Assembly: GCA_002794785.1 (NCBI GenBank)
Contig: NBBA01000010.1
Location: 1,612,001-1,676,000 of the forward strand
Direction: 5' to 3'
Source of the DNA: Coniferiporia sulphurascens
Taxonomy: Eukaryota; Basidiomycota; Agaricomycetes; Hymenochaetales; Hymenochaetaceae
Length of the DNA: 64,000 nt
The notes under the pieces were generated by a model. It did not search any database and was not told the DNA's origin. It saw nothing but the letters and a program-made list of their open reading frames with translations. The stretch's first letter is position 1. Every line of letters begins with the position of its first letter. A program made the position numbers and the translations under genes. Shown here in pieces: positions 21,620-32,822 of this stretch.

Positions 21620-23117
21620 CAGCAGTGCCTTTGGATGTAGCTTGATGAATATCTTATCCGTTGTCTGGTGGCCTGGAGCTCATCAGAACATTATACCATT
21701 CACGACTCAAATGGACTTTATGCTTGCTCAGATTGTTATGTATAAACAGTGCTCTAGTTTGATGGCGCCTATGGGAAACTTGTGCGCCGCCGCCGCCGAT
21801 CAAAACAAAACAAAGCACCGGCTGCTTCTATTAAATCAACTTTCGTCGTGCGTGTGCGAGTACCGCCTCACATATCGGTGGCAGGAGAACCTCAATTGTA
21901 GAATATATGCGTGCTGGTGTGCTTATCACGTGTTTGGTCCTGCATTTACTTTCAAATTACAACAAGTTAAGGTTTACTTGTTGATGCTAGCTAGTCCTCA
22001 TTCATAATGTGCTTATTCGCTCACAATTCGTTCTTTGAGATTATCCGTCGCCAAGAACCATGTGGGGGCGTAATCGCGTCTTCCTGCTATGGCAAATGGC
22101 ATTAATTGTTTAGTGCTTTTGACGGGTTTCAGTGCACAGTATTTACGGCCCTTACTCACTTTTTTCTGTGAAAGCCACCCGTTCCGTCAGCGATTATGGC
22201 AGACAACCTGTAGCTGATGCTGCAAGTCGTTTGTGATCGTGAGCGACGGCTAGAGCGTGTGCGTTGACGTTCAGTACCGAGGACGCCGGCCTCTCTGTGT
22301 CTGACAGTCATTATACAGTATACAAGTAAGTAGGGCTTACAATAAGTACTTCAAGTGCTGTGCATCAATTCAGCGTCGATCCTTCCAAAAATAGAATCCA
22401 TCAACCCGATCTTACCCCGCACGGAATACTTCTCTCTCATCCCACGATCATCTCAATCCTCAGGTGCTCACAAGGCTTGTCTGGATACCACGAGCCTGCT
22501 CTTCTGTGCTTGTGCTTAAATATATCCATCCCTCAGCAACGCTGTTTTCATCGTTTGCAAGTATAGTCATCTCCTCGCTTCTTCGGACCTCGTCTCCTAA
22601 GGGTTAGGCCGAGGACACGTCCTCCACACCTGTGGCTTGATCGTGCAATCGTACCTGGCTTGTACAATGGTATGCACAGCTCTCGCGCCTTTACTGCAGG
22701 CAAACTTCCGATTGTTCAACGTCCGCTGCATTGAACCAGCGGATATATATTCGCGTCCGGAGTCTTGCGAAGAGACGAGTACATGAAAGAGGAAACAGAC
22801 CTAACTGGGGCTAATACCGGAGCTGCACATATTCATTTCATCAGCTATAATGAGCCGTCACGAGCACGAACTGCGTGCTTCCTCCGTCCTGCCTGTCTCC
22901 TGCCTCCTCGTGCTTCTTGCCCTCTTACTTGTCTAGTACCCCGTTCTGCTCGATCGCCCAGACGTTCACTGTTCGCTGTTTGCTCTTTCGACTATCCTAA
23001 ACGCTGGTGGTCTCGATCCAGGATCTGTAGTTTCTTATCTGTCTGGCGCTCGATAGATACTCTTTTCTGGCACTACTAGACAAGAGAAAAACTAAAAGAG
23101 ACGGAGACAAAGATACG
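21620..23117. other. Intergenic, about 1.5 kb
   Basis: It holds the 3' flank of the CYSTM-like gene and the promoter of the next plus-strand gene. The sequence is AT-richer than the coding regions, with a TATATA run at 22,744-22,750. No coding signal found. Confidence 0.5.
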
Positions 23118-23893
23118 ATGTCGGTGTACTACCAGGCCTCACCGCCCGCTTCGCCGCCTCGGACATACTTCCCTTCGAGCCCCCGACGCGGGTCGAGCTT
23201 TGGTTACTTTGGGTCGCCTGGGGGTTCTGTTAGCTATGCGCCCCCGTATACGGAGTACGTCAGCGCACAGACCCCTGCACCATATTACTCGTCGAGTATA
23301 AATGGAGGCACGGCGTATTACCAGCGTACGTTGTTTCTCTGTTTTATTATTTCATTTCAAGGATTACAATCATTGTGTTTCTCTTACCGCTGGTTTTCTA
23401 TCTCTCGGTTTGGAGTTCTGGAGCTAGGCTGATATATTGATACTGACGCTACCCGCCATCCGACAGCCGGCCACAGCGGCGTGCCTTACCAAGTCACGCT
23501 TGCGCAGCCGCAATATACGGCACCCATGGTCTACTCGTACCTCGCGCCGCGCAGCAACATCTTCCGAATGTACCGTGGCCGACATCGGCGTGGATCGCAT
23601 TACAACTACCATGCGGATGATGACTGCTGTGGGTGCGGGAACAGTGGCAGGGGAGGAGGGGGGACGGGGTGCTGGAGCTGCTGCTGTGGTGATGACGGGA
23701 GGTATGATACACGTCCGCGCGTGTATGGAGGGTATGAGGAAGATGGGTGTTGTGGATGTTATGGGAGAAGGTAAGCTTTTAACACACCCCTATAGGCTGC
23801 TGATGGTGACATTCAATTAGTTCCAGTGGAGGATACTATCAAGGAGGGCGGCGGCATCGTCGAGAAGACGACTGTTGTGTGTGCTGCTGCTGA
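23118..23893 (+). CDS. Small basic protein with clustered cysteines
   Basis: I do not recognise a named family. There are three exons: 23,118-23,325, from 23,467, and a last exon from about 23,820 to the stop at 23,891-23,893. The N-terminus is Ser/Pro/Tyr-rich (MSVYYQASPPASPPRTYF). The middle has VTLAQPQYTAPMVYSYLA and a basic patch (MYRGRHRRGSHYNY). The last 80 residues contain DDDCCGCGNSGRGGG, GCWSCCCGDD and EDGCCGCYGRR, and the protein ends DDCCVCCC. The acidic-cysteine clusters could bind metal or be palmitoylated. It is the second cysteine-tailed small protein within 3 kb, but the two sequences are not obviously related outside the tail. Confidence 0.6.
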
Positions 23894-25549
23894 TTTGCTG
23901 TTCAGTTCGAACTTGGGTCCTGTTCTATGCGTATTTGTTATATCTCTCTCGCCTCGATGTATGGTTTCTAATTTGTGAGTCGATTCATTGTTGCAGTCTA
24001 GGCTCAGGGAAAGATCGTTTGATGCGTTTCCACAGTTGCGATTATGAGCACTGGTTAACTTGTTTTGATGTTCTTGGAGGAAAATGACTCGGGCTTGTAT
24101 ATTATTTACTAGATGTATATGTGCGAATGATTTTTTTCGTCTTACCCCTTCGCGGCGCAGGTTCGTGGCAAGGTCGGTCCTGGTTCCGGTGGGCCGTCGA
24201 TGTGGGAGACAAAACGCGCCCTGTTCGGGTTCTCTGAGTTCTTCTCTTTCTTGAAAAATACCGATTTCTTGTGTGATTAACCGTTCGTTAGTATTGGAAC
24301 CAGCTGCTTTTCATGAGTAGAGTTGGAGGGTTTGATATTGCGACTAGAGTGGTGCTTTACCAGAAGGTCAACACTCAAATATGTTTGCGATGCGACAGCA
24401 TCAGTCTAAACATAACTCAGCGACTAGGTATCAGGTGGTGTGAAGTTCTTCAGCCCGTGAGAGAAGGGCTTAGGCGCTAGATCTAAAGCAGATATGGCTC
24501 GAAGTCATTTAGCATCGTAGTTCGGCCCGAAACCGCAATATTGTAAGGCGCGTGCTCTCCACAGGGCCCAGCCACAGAATTGCAAGATCCGTTTTGTTAA
24601 TTCATTACGGCTTTTGGTGAAGTTGTTAACCAGCCCAGACCCAGAGTGAACCCCTGGACTGCAAAGTGCGCGCGTAGTGGGGCAAGACAAAGCGCGAAAG
24701 ACGAGCGCTATTCACAGAAGGCAGGAGTTCGGGCGTTGCAGTCCGGAGCACGGACGGACTCGGAGTCGGAACCGCGAGTGCAGTTTTTTTTGAGAATTCG
24801 GCGCCCAGATCTTTCATGGATCAGCTCGGTGGGTGTACCCTGATTGAAGAGATTAGCTTTTGCGGGAGTTGAGCGGAAAGGATCCAAGACGAGAAGTAGG
24901 TTAAAGGCGGCTTGGAAAGGCTAGGTATAGGATCGTTAGCCCCTGAACTTGGTGGGATTGAACGAGTGGATACCGGCAGCTGAAAACGACGGAATCTGAA
25001 ACCGGAAACACTAGTGGGAGATTCGAGCGGGATGCGAAAGCCGGGTTCTGTGCAGGGCAAGGGACGGAAAGGCGGGTGTGCGATGGGCGACGAAGAGTTA
25101 GCGGTATCGTCCGAATACTACTCGCGTCGTCGAGACTCGCCGCCCGACGGCGCCACAAGGAAAAAACATCGGGGCTCCGAGTCCGAAAGTTGCAAACTGC
25201 TGCAAAAAATTCCTCTAAAAATGCAAGAAAAAGACAGCGCTGCAAAGGTCGTGGTTCATTGAAACGCTTCATCTCAGCATATTGAAGGTGGACTGGTTTG
25301 GCTTGAAGGAATGCAAGTTCCGACGGCCGGCGGAGGTGGGTCACGTGAAACAGCGTGGAACAAAACGCGCGTGATTCCGGAATGCCTGGGCAAAGTACAG
25401 GTGCGGGGTAAGTACTTTAGCACCGACTACAACTTCGACTCCTCCCACCCGCTCCTCGTCCACCATCAGTCCCACCGTGCCCCCCCTTTACTTACCCTCG
25501 CCGTCGCTGCTCGTCCTACTCAAGACGGCCCGAACGTCGTTTGCCCGCC
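23894..25549. other. Intergenic, about 1.6 kb
   Basis: No supported gene. Frames on both strands at 24,505-25,344 have no domain and no consistent codon bias. The right half is the promoter region of the kinase gene. It carries several GACTCG/CGAGTC-type repeats (for example near 24,755, 25,130 and 25,175), which may be regulatory. Confidence 0.4.
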
Positions 25550-27268
25550 ATGGCCTCCGGCTTCCGCATCTCCGCCGCGCTGTGGGACCGCATACACCAC
25601 TTTGCTAGCTTCCCCCAGACCGGCGTCTCGCTCCAGCAGATGGTTCTCTTCGGACAGAACCCGTCGCAGGGAACGTTGTTCAGGGCTTCCCAGTTTCTTG
25701 TTGGTGAGTGCCTCGTGTCTCTTGTGTGGCTCGTCACAAATTGGATTTTAGAGGAACTTCCAATTCGTCTCGCACACCGTGCAAAGGAGCTTGATGAGCT
25801 CCCTCACAATCTCTCAGACATGCCGTCTATCAAGAAGGTCAAGAACTGGTACTGCCAATCATTTGATGTGCGTCTCCTGTGCCAGCACCGCGTCTGTTGT
25901 ACCTGGTGCATGAAAGGCACGAGTCATATGCTCTTACACTGATTCTTCTGTTCGCAGGAACTCATTAATTTTCCTAAATATCAAACTTCCCCGGAGCTCA
26001 AGAAGTTGCTCTACCCCGCAAACGGTGGCCCTCCAGGTCACAGTCTGAAGCTTCCCCAGTCTGTTCCGAATCCAAGCCTCCTCGCCTTCACCGATGGTGA
26101 CTCAGACCCGTCATATAACTACCCTTTTAGCGGAAGTGGACACGGACACGCCACCCAGAACAATAATGGAAACAGTTCCCACTCGAAACTACGTATCCCA
26201 ATCGAGCGGCGCTACTACGCCGCGGCGGGCTCGCCGTCAACGTCCTGGCCACCGGAACTGTATGATTACAATGCACGCTTCACTCGTCTGCTCGATGCCA
26301 TCAAGCGGAGACACGACCCGACGGTTACAACTGTTGCCCAGGGTGTCCTTGAGTGGAAGCGTCTGCAGCCCGCCGCACGCACACATATTGGGCTGGACGT
26401 CCAAGCTTGGCTTGACCGCTTCTATATGTCGCGTATCGGCATCCGTTTCCTGATTGGCCAGCATGTTGCACTCAACACGCTCGAGCCGCACCCAGATTAC
26501 GTGGGGATCATTTGCACACGCGCGAACGTGCGCGACATTGTCCACGAGGCGATCGAGAACGCGCGCTTCGTATGCGAGGAGCACTATGGCATGTTCCGTG
26601 GCCCACCTGTGCAGCTTATATGCGCACCTGAGCTTAACTTCGCGTATGTGCCGGGCCATTTAAGTCATATATGCTTTGAGCTGCTCAAGAATAGTCTCCG
26701 CGCCGTTGTCGAGCGATTCGGTGCCGGAGATGCAGATAGGCTGCCGACGATTAAGGTGATTGTTAGCGAAGGGAAGGAGGATATCACAATCAAAATTTCG
26801 GATGAGGGAGGTGGAATACCCAGGAGCGCGATACCCCTTATTTGGACGTACATGTACACGACTATGGCGGACCAAGGTCTCGTTGAAGACTTCAGGGACA
26901 CGGACTTCAAGGCGCCGATGGCGGGCTTTGGATATGGCCTGCCGCTTTCAAGACTGGTGAGTGCGAATTCGAAATCAAAGTTCCTTCCGCTCTCGCACGT
27001 GCCGAGCCAAATTGGAGGACGTCCCGCTGGGTCGAAACAATTGAACACCAGTTCCAACCTCGTTTCCCTGGGGAACCCAAATTTTAACTTTGTTCATTTT
27101 GGGAGCTCAAAATCGGAATGCGCCGCGCTGACGCCGGACCTTTATCGTTCTCTGCAGTATGCGCGCTACTTTGGCGGTGACCTTAAGTTGATCAGTATGG
27201 AGGGCTATGGCACCGATGTTTATATTCATCTGAACCGTCTTTCGAGCTCGCGCGAGCCGCTGCAGTGA
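25550..27268 (+). CDS. Mitochondrial protein kinase, pyruvate/branched-chain dehydrogenase kinase family
   Basis: It phosphorylates and switches off a mitochondrial 2-oxo acid dehydrogenase complex. The sequence does not settle which one (pyruvate or branched-chain). Four exons are inferred: 25,550-25,703, 25,752-25,867, 25,958-26,956 and 27,158-27,268, totalling 1,380 nt (459 residues). The N-terminal helical domain includes FASFPQTGVSLQQMVLFG and ELPIRLAHRAKELDELP. The GHKL-type ATP-binding domain has the N box ELLKNSLRAVVE, the G1 box DEGGGIP and the G2 box GFGYGLPLSR, which leads across the last intron to YARYFGGDL. A low-complexity insert (SGHGHATQNNNGNSSHSK) of some tens of residues sits before RIPIERRYYAAAG, a fungal elaboration. 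The ATG at 25,550 is the first in frame with the conserved start. The last intron (201 nt) is in frame and has no stop. Confidence 0.93.
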
Positions 27269-28379
27269 GCGACGGGTGTGGATGTTCGGCAGGATACGGA
27301 CATTTCGGACATATCGGCAAGAACACGTTGACTCGTCGATGGCCCTTACATGTGATTTACTCAAGCACTCCTGAGTCCTGGGGTCTGTGAATCACTCAAT
27401 CGACACACGGTATATTTGTTATTGCCCATCGGCTCGGTGCATGTGAACTACCTGGTCGGTCGGGAGGTAGAGAGGGATTGCACAAGTGGACTCGGAGCGA
27501 TGCCGCGCGTGGAAGAGGTGATAACGAAGATAGTAATTATAAAAATGAAACGTTTCCACGACGTCTGTACGGTTTTATGTACATCTATGACGCTCCACTT
27601 CACGACATTACTCAGTCGCATCTGTAGTATACATGTATAGTTACTGCATATATAGATCATACCCACCCCTGGTAACCTGTTCTTTATGGGGACCCGGAAT
27701 AACCCGGATTAAATCAATATATGCCTTGCACGTCCTAGAACAGCCTGGGAAACAAACATACTTGGCAATTCAAACATGCTGTACATAAGGATACAATGTA
27801 ACAATGAGGGGGTTCGTTCAAATGTTTTGTGTATGGGAAGTAAGAGCGGCAAGTTAGGAGCGGCAGGAAACGTTCAAACCAATTTTTTTAGAGAACCGAG
27901 AGAGAGAAAGAGAGAGAGAGAGGGAGAGAGAAAAGGGAGAAGGAAGGGGAGGTCCAGGTACAGACAGACAGACACTAACTACACTAATGCTGACAGGTAG
28001 GGAACAGATAGGTAGGGGCGGGGCCGTGTGTCCTGCAGGGACGGACAATGAATGGGCTTTGGTATGAGTGGGCGAATAAATCTGAGCAGGGCGTGAGACT
28101 GGGCACTCAGGATACCCGTGTACCAAAAGGAAGGAAAGCCCACGATCGAAACCAAAGCCACTCGGCCTCTTATCTAGTTTGTGGATGTGCATGTACGATA
28201 GGTACAACAGTCGTGAAGGAGGGCGGAGGAGATAGATGAACAGAAAAAAACGGGGAAAAAATGGAGGACAACGAATAGATAATAGACCTTTTTTGCATTT
28301 CGTCCGAGAGCAAAGTGTTTACTTTGGTAAAAAAGAATTGCATCTCAAGGCGACTGGAGGGGGACCTGCCGCCGCCGGG
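27269..28379. other. Convergent intergenic region with GA microsatellite
   Basis: It lies between the stops of the kinase and the CCCH gene. It contains a GA-rich simple repeat at about 27,895-27,960 followed by a short AGAC run. No gene seen. Confidence 0.6.
27895..27960. repeat. GA-rich microsatellite
   Basis: An almost pure run of GA dinucleotides with occasional A or G interruptions, followed by three copies of CAGA. Its antisense frames give long serine-leucine runs that mimic coding sequence. Confidence 0.85.
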
Positions 28380-31149
28380 TTACTTTTCCTCATCCATTGA
28401 AAATACCTCGTCGTCGTCATTCGTAAGCACGGGCCCGCTCAACGGACTCGACAACGGATGCGCGCTCCAGCCTTTCGCACTCGGCCGTCGTGTCATGGAG
28501 TGCGGTACTGACACTGCGGCGCTTCCTGGCCCGCCGTGTGTGAGTGTATGTGCGTGGCCGAGCCCGACGCCTCCGGCCCGGGCGACAGAGGAATATGAGA
28601 GATGCGAGAACATCGACGTCAGACCGCCGAGGTCTGTCTCGTTTGCGCCGGCCGTGTTTGAATTAGCCTGCTCGCCGTATCCCCCCGCGCCCGCAGTCGC
28701 TGGCGGCGACGCAGCCGATATAGAAGGCTGTTCGGCAGAGCCGATATGGTATTTTGTAGGTGTCGCATTGATCCCCAGCCAGTCCGAGCCGCTGAGTTGC
28801 CCTGCACCTTGCGCAGCTCCGTGCAAGCCTCGACCTTGTCCTGTAGAGCCCGGGGAGAATGCGCCAGCGGAGCTGGGGCTAGTGGCAGCAGGTTGCAAAT
28901 GAATACGTGAATAGCCTGCGGCGAGTCCCTGTGGGAGCGACTGTCCAGGCGCATGCGATTGCAGTGCGCGTGTGGATGGTGAGAGATGCGTGGGGTGCTC
29001 CGGTGCGCGGAAAGTTGTATTCGTATGCGTGCTCGTCGCGGGCGGGATAGGTCGTCCTGCCGGAGGTGCTGCGAGTGAACGCTGGGGGGACGAGGAGAAT
29101 CCGTCAAACGGGTTTGCAGTCGACATAGACATAGAGAGCATAGAAGAACCACCACCGAGGCGGGATGGAGACGCGGAAAGTCCGTTTCCGTTCGTGAGGC
29201 CATCGCCTTGACCGAGACCGGCACCGGTGGGGCCACCCTGGTGGAAATGATGGAGATTAGCATTCCCGTGCGAGGTAGCACGAACAGAGCTCGGAGGTAC
29301 GCGGGACATGTAATGGTGTAGACCTGGAAGGAATGCGGCACTTGCATTCGTCGGGTGAAGCATACTCGGAGACGGTCCATCCGTATAGCTTGACTTGAAT
29401 GACGAAGACGTGCCCATACTTGTTCCCAGCGCACCCGGTGCTCCCGGCGAGAACCCAAAGCCAGCTCCCAGTCCGCCGTCCTTTTGCGTCAATTCACCCT
29501 CCGCATCCGCCCAGATTGTGCGTATATCCTGCATGATGGACGGAGCCGGCACAGAGCGCGAATGACGATGGCGGTTGTCCTGCACGCCCATTCCAGGACG
29601 CGCGGCTGTAGTCGCGACCGGTGCAACTCCGCCCGAGGTCGCAGCAGTCGTGCGCGACAAGCGGCGACTCTGCTCCTCTGGGGTAAGCAAGTCCTTGAGC
29701 GACGATGGGACAAAATCTTCCATGTCCCCATCGTCCAGCACCTCTGCGAACGCACCAAGGGAGTCGGTGACGCTCCCTGTGCCTCGCGACAGTACAGGCA
29801 GCGAGCCGACGTTGAAGGGCGTCTGCGCTTGTCCTACGCCAAGGGAAGCGGCAAGCCCGCTGCGGCTCTTGAAGTCACTGCTGTTGGGGACACCACGCTC
29901 GAGGTGCATAAACATACTCTGGGAGGGGCCTTGGCCTGGTGCACTGAATGTCGTATTGGGCGCGAGTGGCTGCGCGATAGGCACAGCGTTACGCGGGGAA
30001 GTTCCTGGAGAAAACCCATTTATGCGGATTGGGTTCGTAGGCGACGCGCGCGGCGGCGACCCGACGGGCCCGAAATCAACCGAGGGAGACGAGCCATGCC
30101 TGCCAGTAAAGCGCAAGGGCTGCGACGGCGTCGAGACGGGGAAAGCACCTGCATCCGTCGCCGGGGACGCGGTCGCACCGACGGAGGGACTACCCGTTGC
30201 TTCCCGCCCCTTTTCGCTCTCTTCACCTGGCGCGGCGTCCTGCTCGCCCGACTTGACGAAATCAAATGAGGCGAAGTCGGCATCCTGGAGTGCAGGAGCA
30301 GGCGCGGCGGGAACGGGGACGGCTTTGGAAATCGCAAGCGGGGGGCGTGCACCCGGAGGAAGCACACGCGTCGGCGCCGTCGAGCCCGAGAGCAGCCCGT
30401 TGCGAGTAGGTACGGCGCTCACGCGCCCTGCGCCCTGGCCCGCGCCCACCGCCGATTTCCTACTGCGCGCATCCTTCTCTCTATCTCTGTCCCTGTTGTC
30501 CCTACCGTCCCGACCATCCCTGTCCTTTTGGCCACCGCCACCGCCCGCAGCAAGCTGCGCGGCCTTTTTGTTGCGGCGGTCCATGGCCATACTCTGGCCG
30601 GGGAGGACGTGGGCGAGCGCACATTTGTGACCAAACTTGCAGTTCCCTTTGACAAACCAGGCGCAGACATCCTTCTGCTGGCCGGGCTCGAGGATGTGAT
30701 GCGAGAACGGGCAGGACGAGCCTGCCGTGCACGAGCCGACTCGGAAAAATTTGCACGGGACATGCGAGAGATCTTTGACTGAATCAGTTTATTGTCATCA
30801 TCATCGTTGGCGGACAGCGATTTTTTTTTTTTTTTGCCCCGCATAACGACAAGAGAAGTGGGGGTGAAATGGGATGGATGCGCACCTTTGGAGGAGCCAG
30901 AGCTCTTACCGCCCTTAGCGGACTTGCTATCCTTTTCTGATTTGCTCTCGAGCGAGTCGGCTACGTCTGTGTCGTCGAATACGTCGGGCGCGGCCATCTG
31001 GAAGTGGTCTCGAGCTTGAGCTCGATGTAGTTTGCAGCGGAGGGGGGTGTGTCGACGCTGTAGTCGATGTGGTTGGATGCAAACTTTGTGACCGGCTCGC
31101 GCGCGGCACATGTCCTCACTCTGCCCGTCCTGGCCTTCTTACCGCTCAT
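28380..31149 (-). CDS. Tandem CCCH zinc-finger protein (Lee1-like)
   Basis: A probable RNA-binding protein. Two CCCH fingers of the C-x7-C-x5-C-x3-H type lie side by side: CKFFRVGSCTAGSSCPFSH and CAWFVKGNCKFGHKCALAH. They are followed by LPGQSMAMDRRNKKAAQL. The remaining 700 or so residues are low-complexity, rich in Ser, Pro, Gly and Ala, typical of the family. An intron at 30,779-30,885 joins SSGSSK to VKDLSHVPCK. Two starts are possible. MAAPDVFDDTD at 30,997 reads straight through. The more distal ATG at 31,149 opens a strongly coding-like frame (FASNHIDYSVDTPPSAANY) that joins the rest only if one C is missing at about 31,006. The gene lies 120 bases downstream of no other start: its 5' end faces the stop of eIF2-alpha at 31,269, in tandem. 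Confidence 0.82.
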
Positions 31150-31268
31150 GCTTACTTTTCTTCACTCTTTTTTTATTTTCTCATTTTTTCCTGGGGCCAA
31201 ACGTACACTGTATGTGCTAGGATACATAGCTAACTTACTTTTGTCAGTACACGCACACATGCTTTTCC

Positions 31269-32581
31269 TCATTCCTCCTCGTCCTCGTCGCCCGAGACCT
31301 CCGCATTCTCCTGCCCAGCCTTGGCCATGAGCTGTGCCAGGTCCTGCTCGTCCGTCTCTGACACCGCCTTGGGCTGAGAGACGCAAATACGTGTGAGACG
31401 TTGTGAGACGTCCGCGTTTTATTTATAGGCACAAAAGAACTTGCCTTCATTTTAACAACTAAGTTGCCGCCTTCTTCTTCGATTGTGCTCTGTATCCTCT
31501 CGATTGCGCGCTCCAGGCGCTCTACCGCTGCGTACTACACAAACCATTAGTCGGAGTGGATCAACTGATTCAACAAATGGACACACTTTGTCTGTGGCGT
31601 TCGTGCCGAGGACGTACAGCGGCGGCGCGACAAGTTTCGCCTTTATCGGAACTGCTTCAGATCCTGCTGCCTCTCCCGCACGCAGCGCACGCTTAATCGC
31701 ATCAATACCTGCATCTGTGTAGCAAGTCAACTCGACGTCTGCACGCAGTTTGATCGGTTGGGGCGTCAACCGCCGTGCGATCGTTGCCGTTAGCTGCGTC
31801 AGCGTCGCCGCCGACGGCGGGGGAGACAGAGATGAAAACACCTTTTCAGGCTCGCTAAGCCGCATTAACACATAAGACTTTTACGAAAAAAGGAGAAGGA
31901 GCATACGTCAAGGCGAGCTTGAATGCGTCGTACGGGTGTCCGTACTGTTTGCCTAGAGGCCACCCAATTTGATCGTACAGCGCTTCAAGCCGCGCTTCCT
32001 CAGTACCTCCCGCAGGGCCTCCCGCCTCCTCCTCCTCATCGCCAGCCGGCCCCTCGATCGGTTTGGCTGATGGGGCCGCCCCATCTGCGGCGGCGGCGGC
32101 CACCTCTTCCGATGAGAGTTTCGATGCGACGTGCCGCAGAATGGAGGCGACAGTCTTGGATTTCATGAAGCGCTCCTCACATTTCGTTATATCCTCCGGC
32201 GAAACACGTCGCTTCGACAGGTCGATGTAGCCTCGGGGAAGTGGCGAGTCAGTCCAGGTGACGAAAAGAAGAGGAAATGTAAGAAGTAGAACATACCCTT
32301 CTCCTTGTCTACACGCAAGACGACGACGACTTCGTTGCGTCCTACACGGATGAGCTTTTGAATCGAGCGTATGCGTCGTCTCGAGAGCTCAGAAAGCAAA
32401 ATCATTCCTTCTATGTTATCGTACTCTAACTGTGTAAAGACAGCCGTCGGTCAGCTCTGTACCAGTCGTCCCTGTTCTTCTCGCTCACCAGCTTAACATA
32501 TGCGCCCATCTCAGCGATCTGGCGCACCTGCACCATCACAAGCTCGTCCACCTCCGGATACCGCTGCTCATAGTAACGCAT
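31269..32581 (-). CDS. SUI2: Translation initiation factor eIF2 alpha subunit
   Basis: It is part of the ternary complex that brings initiator Met-tRNA to the 40S ribosome, and the target of stress kinases. Exons in order encode [38 protein letters not shown] then [83 protein letters not shown]; and a last exon [16 protein letters not shown] ending in the acidic tail VSGDEDEEE. The regulatory serine (Ser51 in yeast and human) is the Ser of SELSRRR and is present. A 22-residue Glu/Ala/Gly insert ([15 protein letters not shown] region) interrupts the middle domain. The last intron, 31,374-31,444, uses a GC donor (AAG|GCAAGT). The start at 32,581 is the first ATG in frame. An extra 5' exon cannot be excluded because homologues have a few more residues. 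Confidence 0.96.
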
Positions 32582-32822
32582 TGCGTTCTGTGTCCTTTCG
32601 ATTAGAGGATTAGGGCAGGAGGTACGAGTAAGTCTGCAGGAGTAGGTGAGCAGGTGCAGGAGACTTCAAAAGTTACGGACGACCCGTTTTGGTAATTATA
32701 TTCTGACTCATGGCCATGCAAGTGTTCACTCCAATTTCATTTTTGGTCCTTTGATCATCCTCTCCAGGGAGAAAAACATACAAAATACGGGAACTACAGA
32801 TGCACCAGACAATTGGCCCGAA

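Noticed and set aside
27854..28207. Minus-strand frame rich in Ser-Leu
   Set aside because: It is produced by the GA microsatellite read on the other strand.
29575..30630. Long plus-strand frame of 351 codons
   Set aside because: It is antisense to the CCCH gene, with low-complexity Ser/Ala/Gly codons that leave several frames open. No domain.
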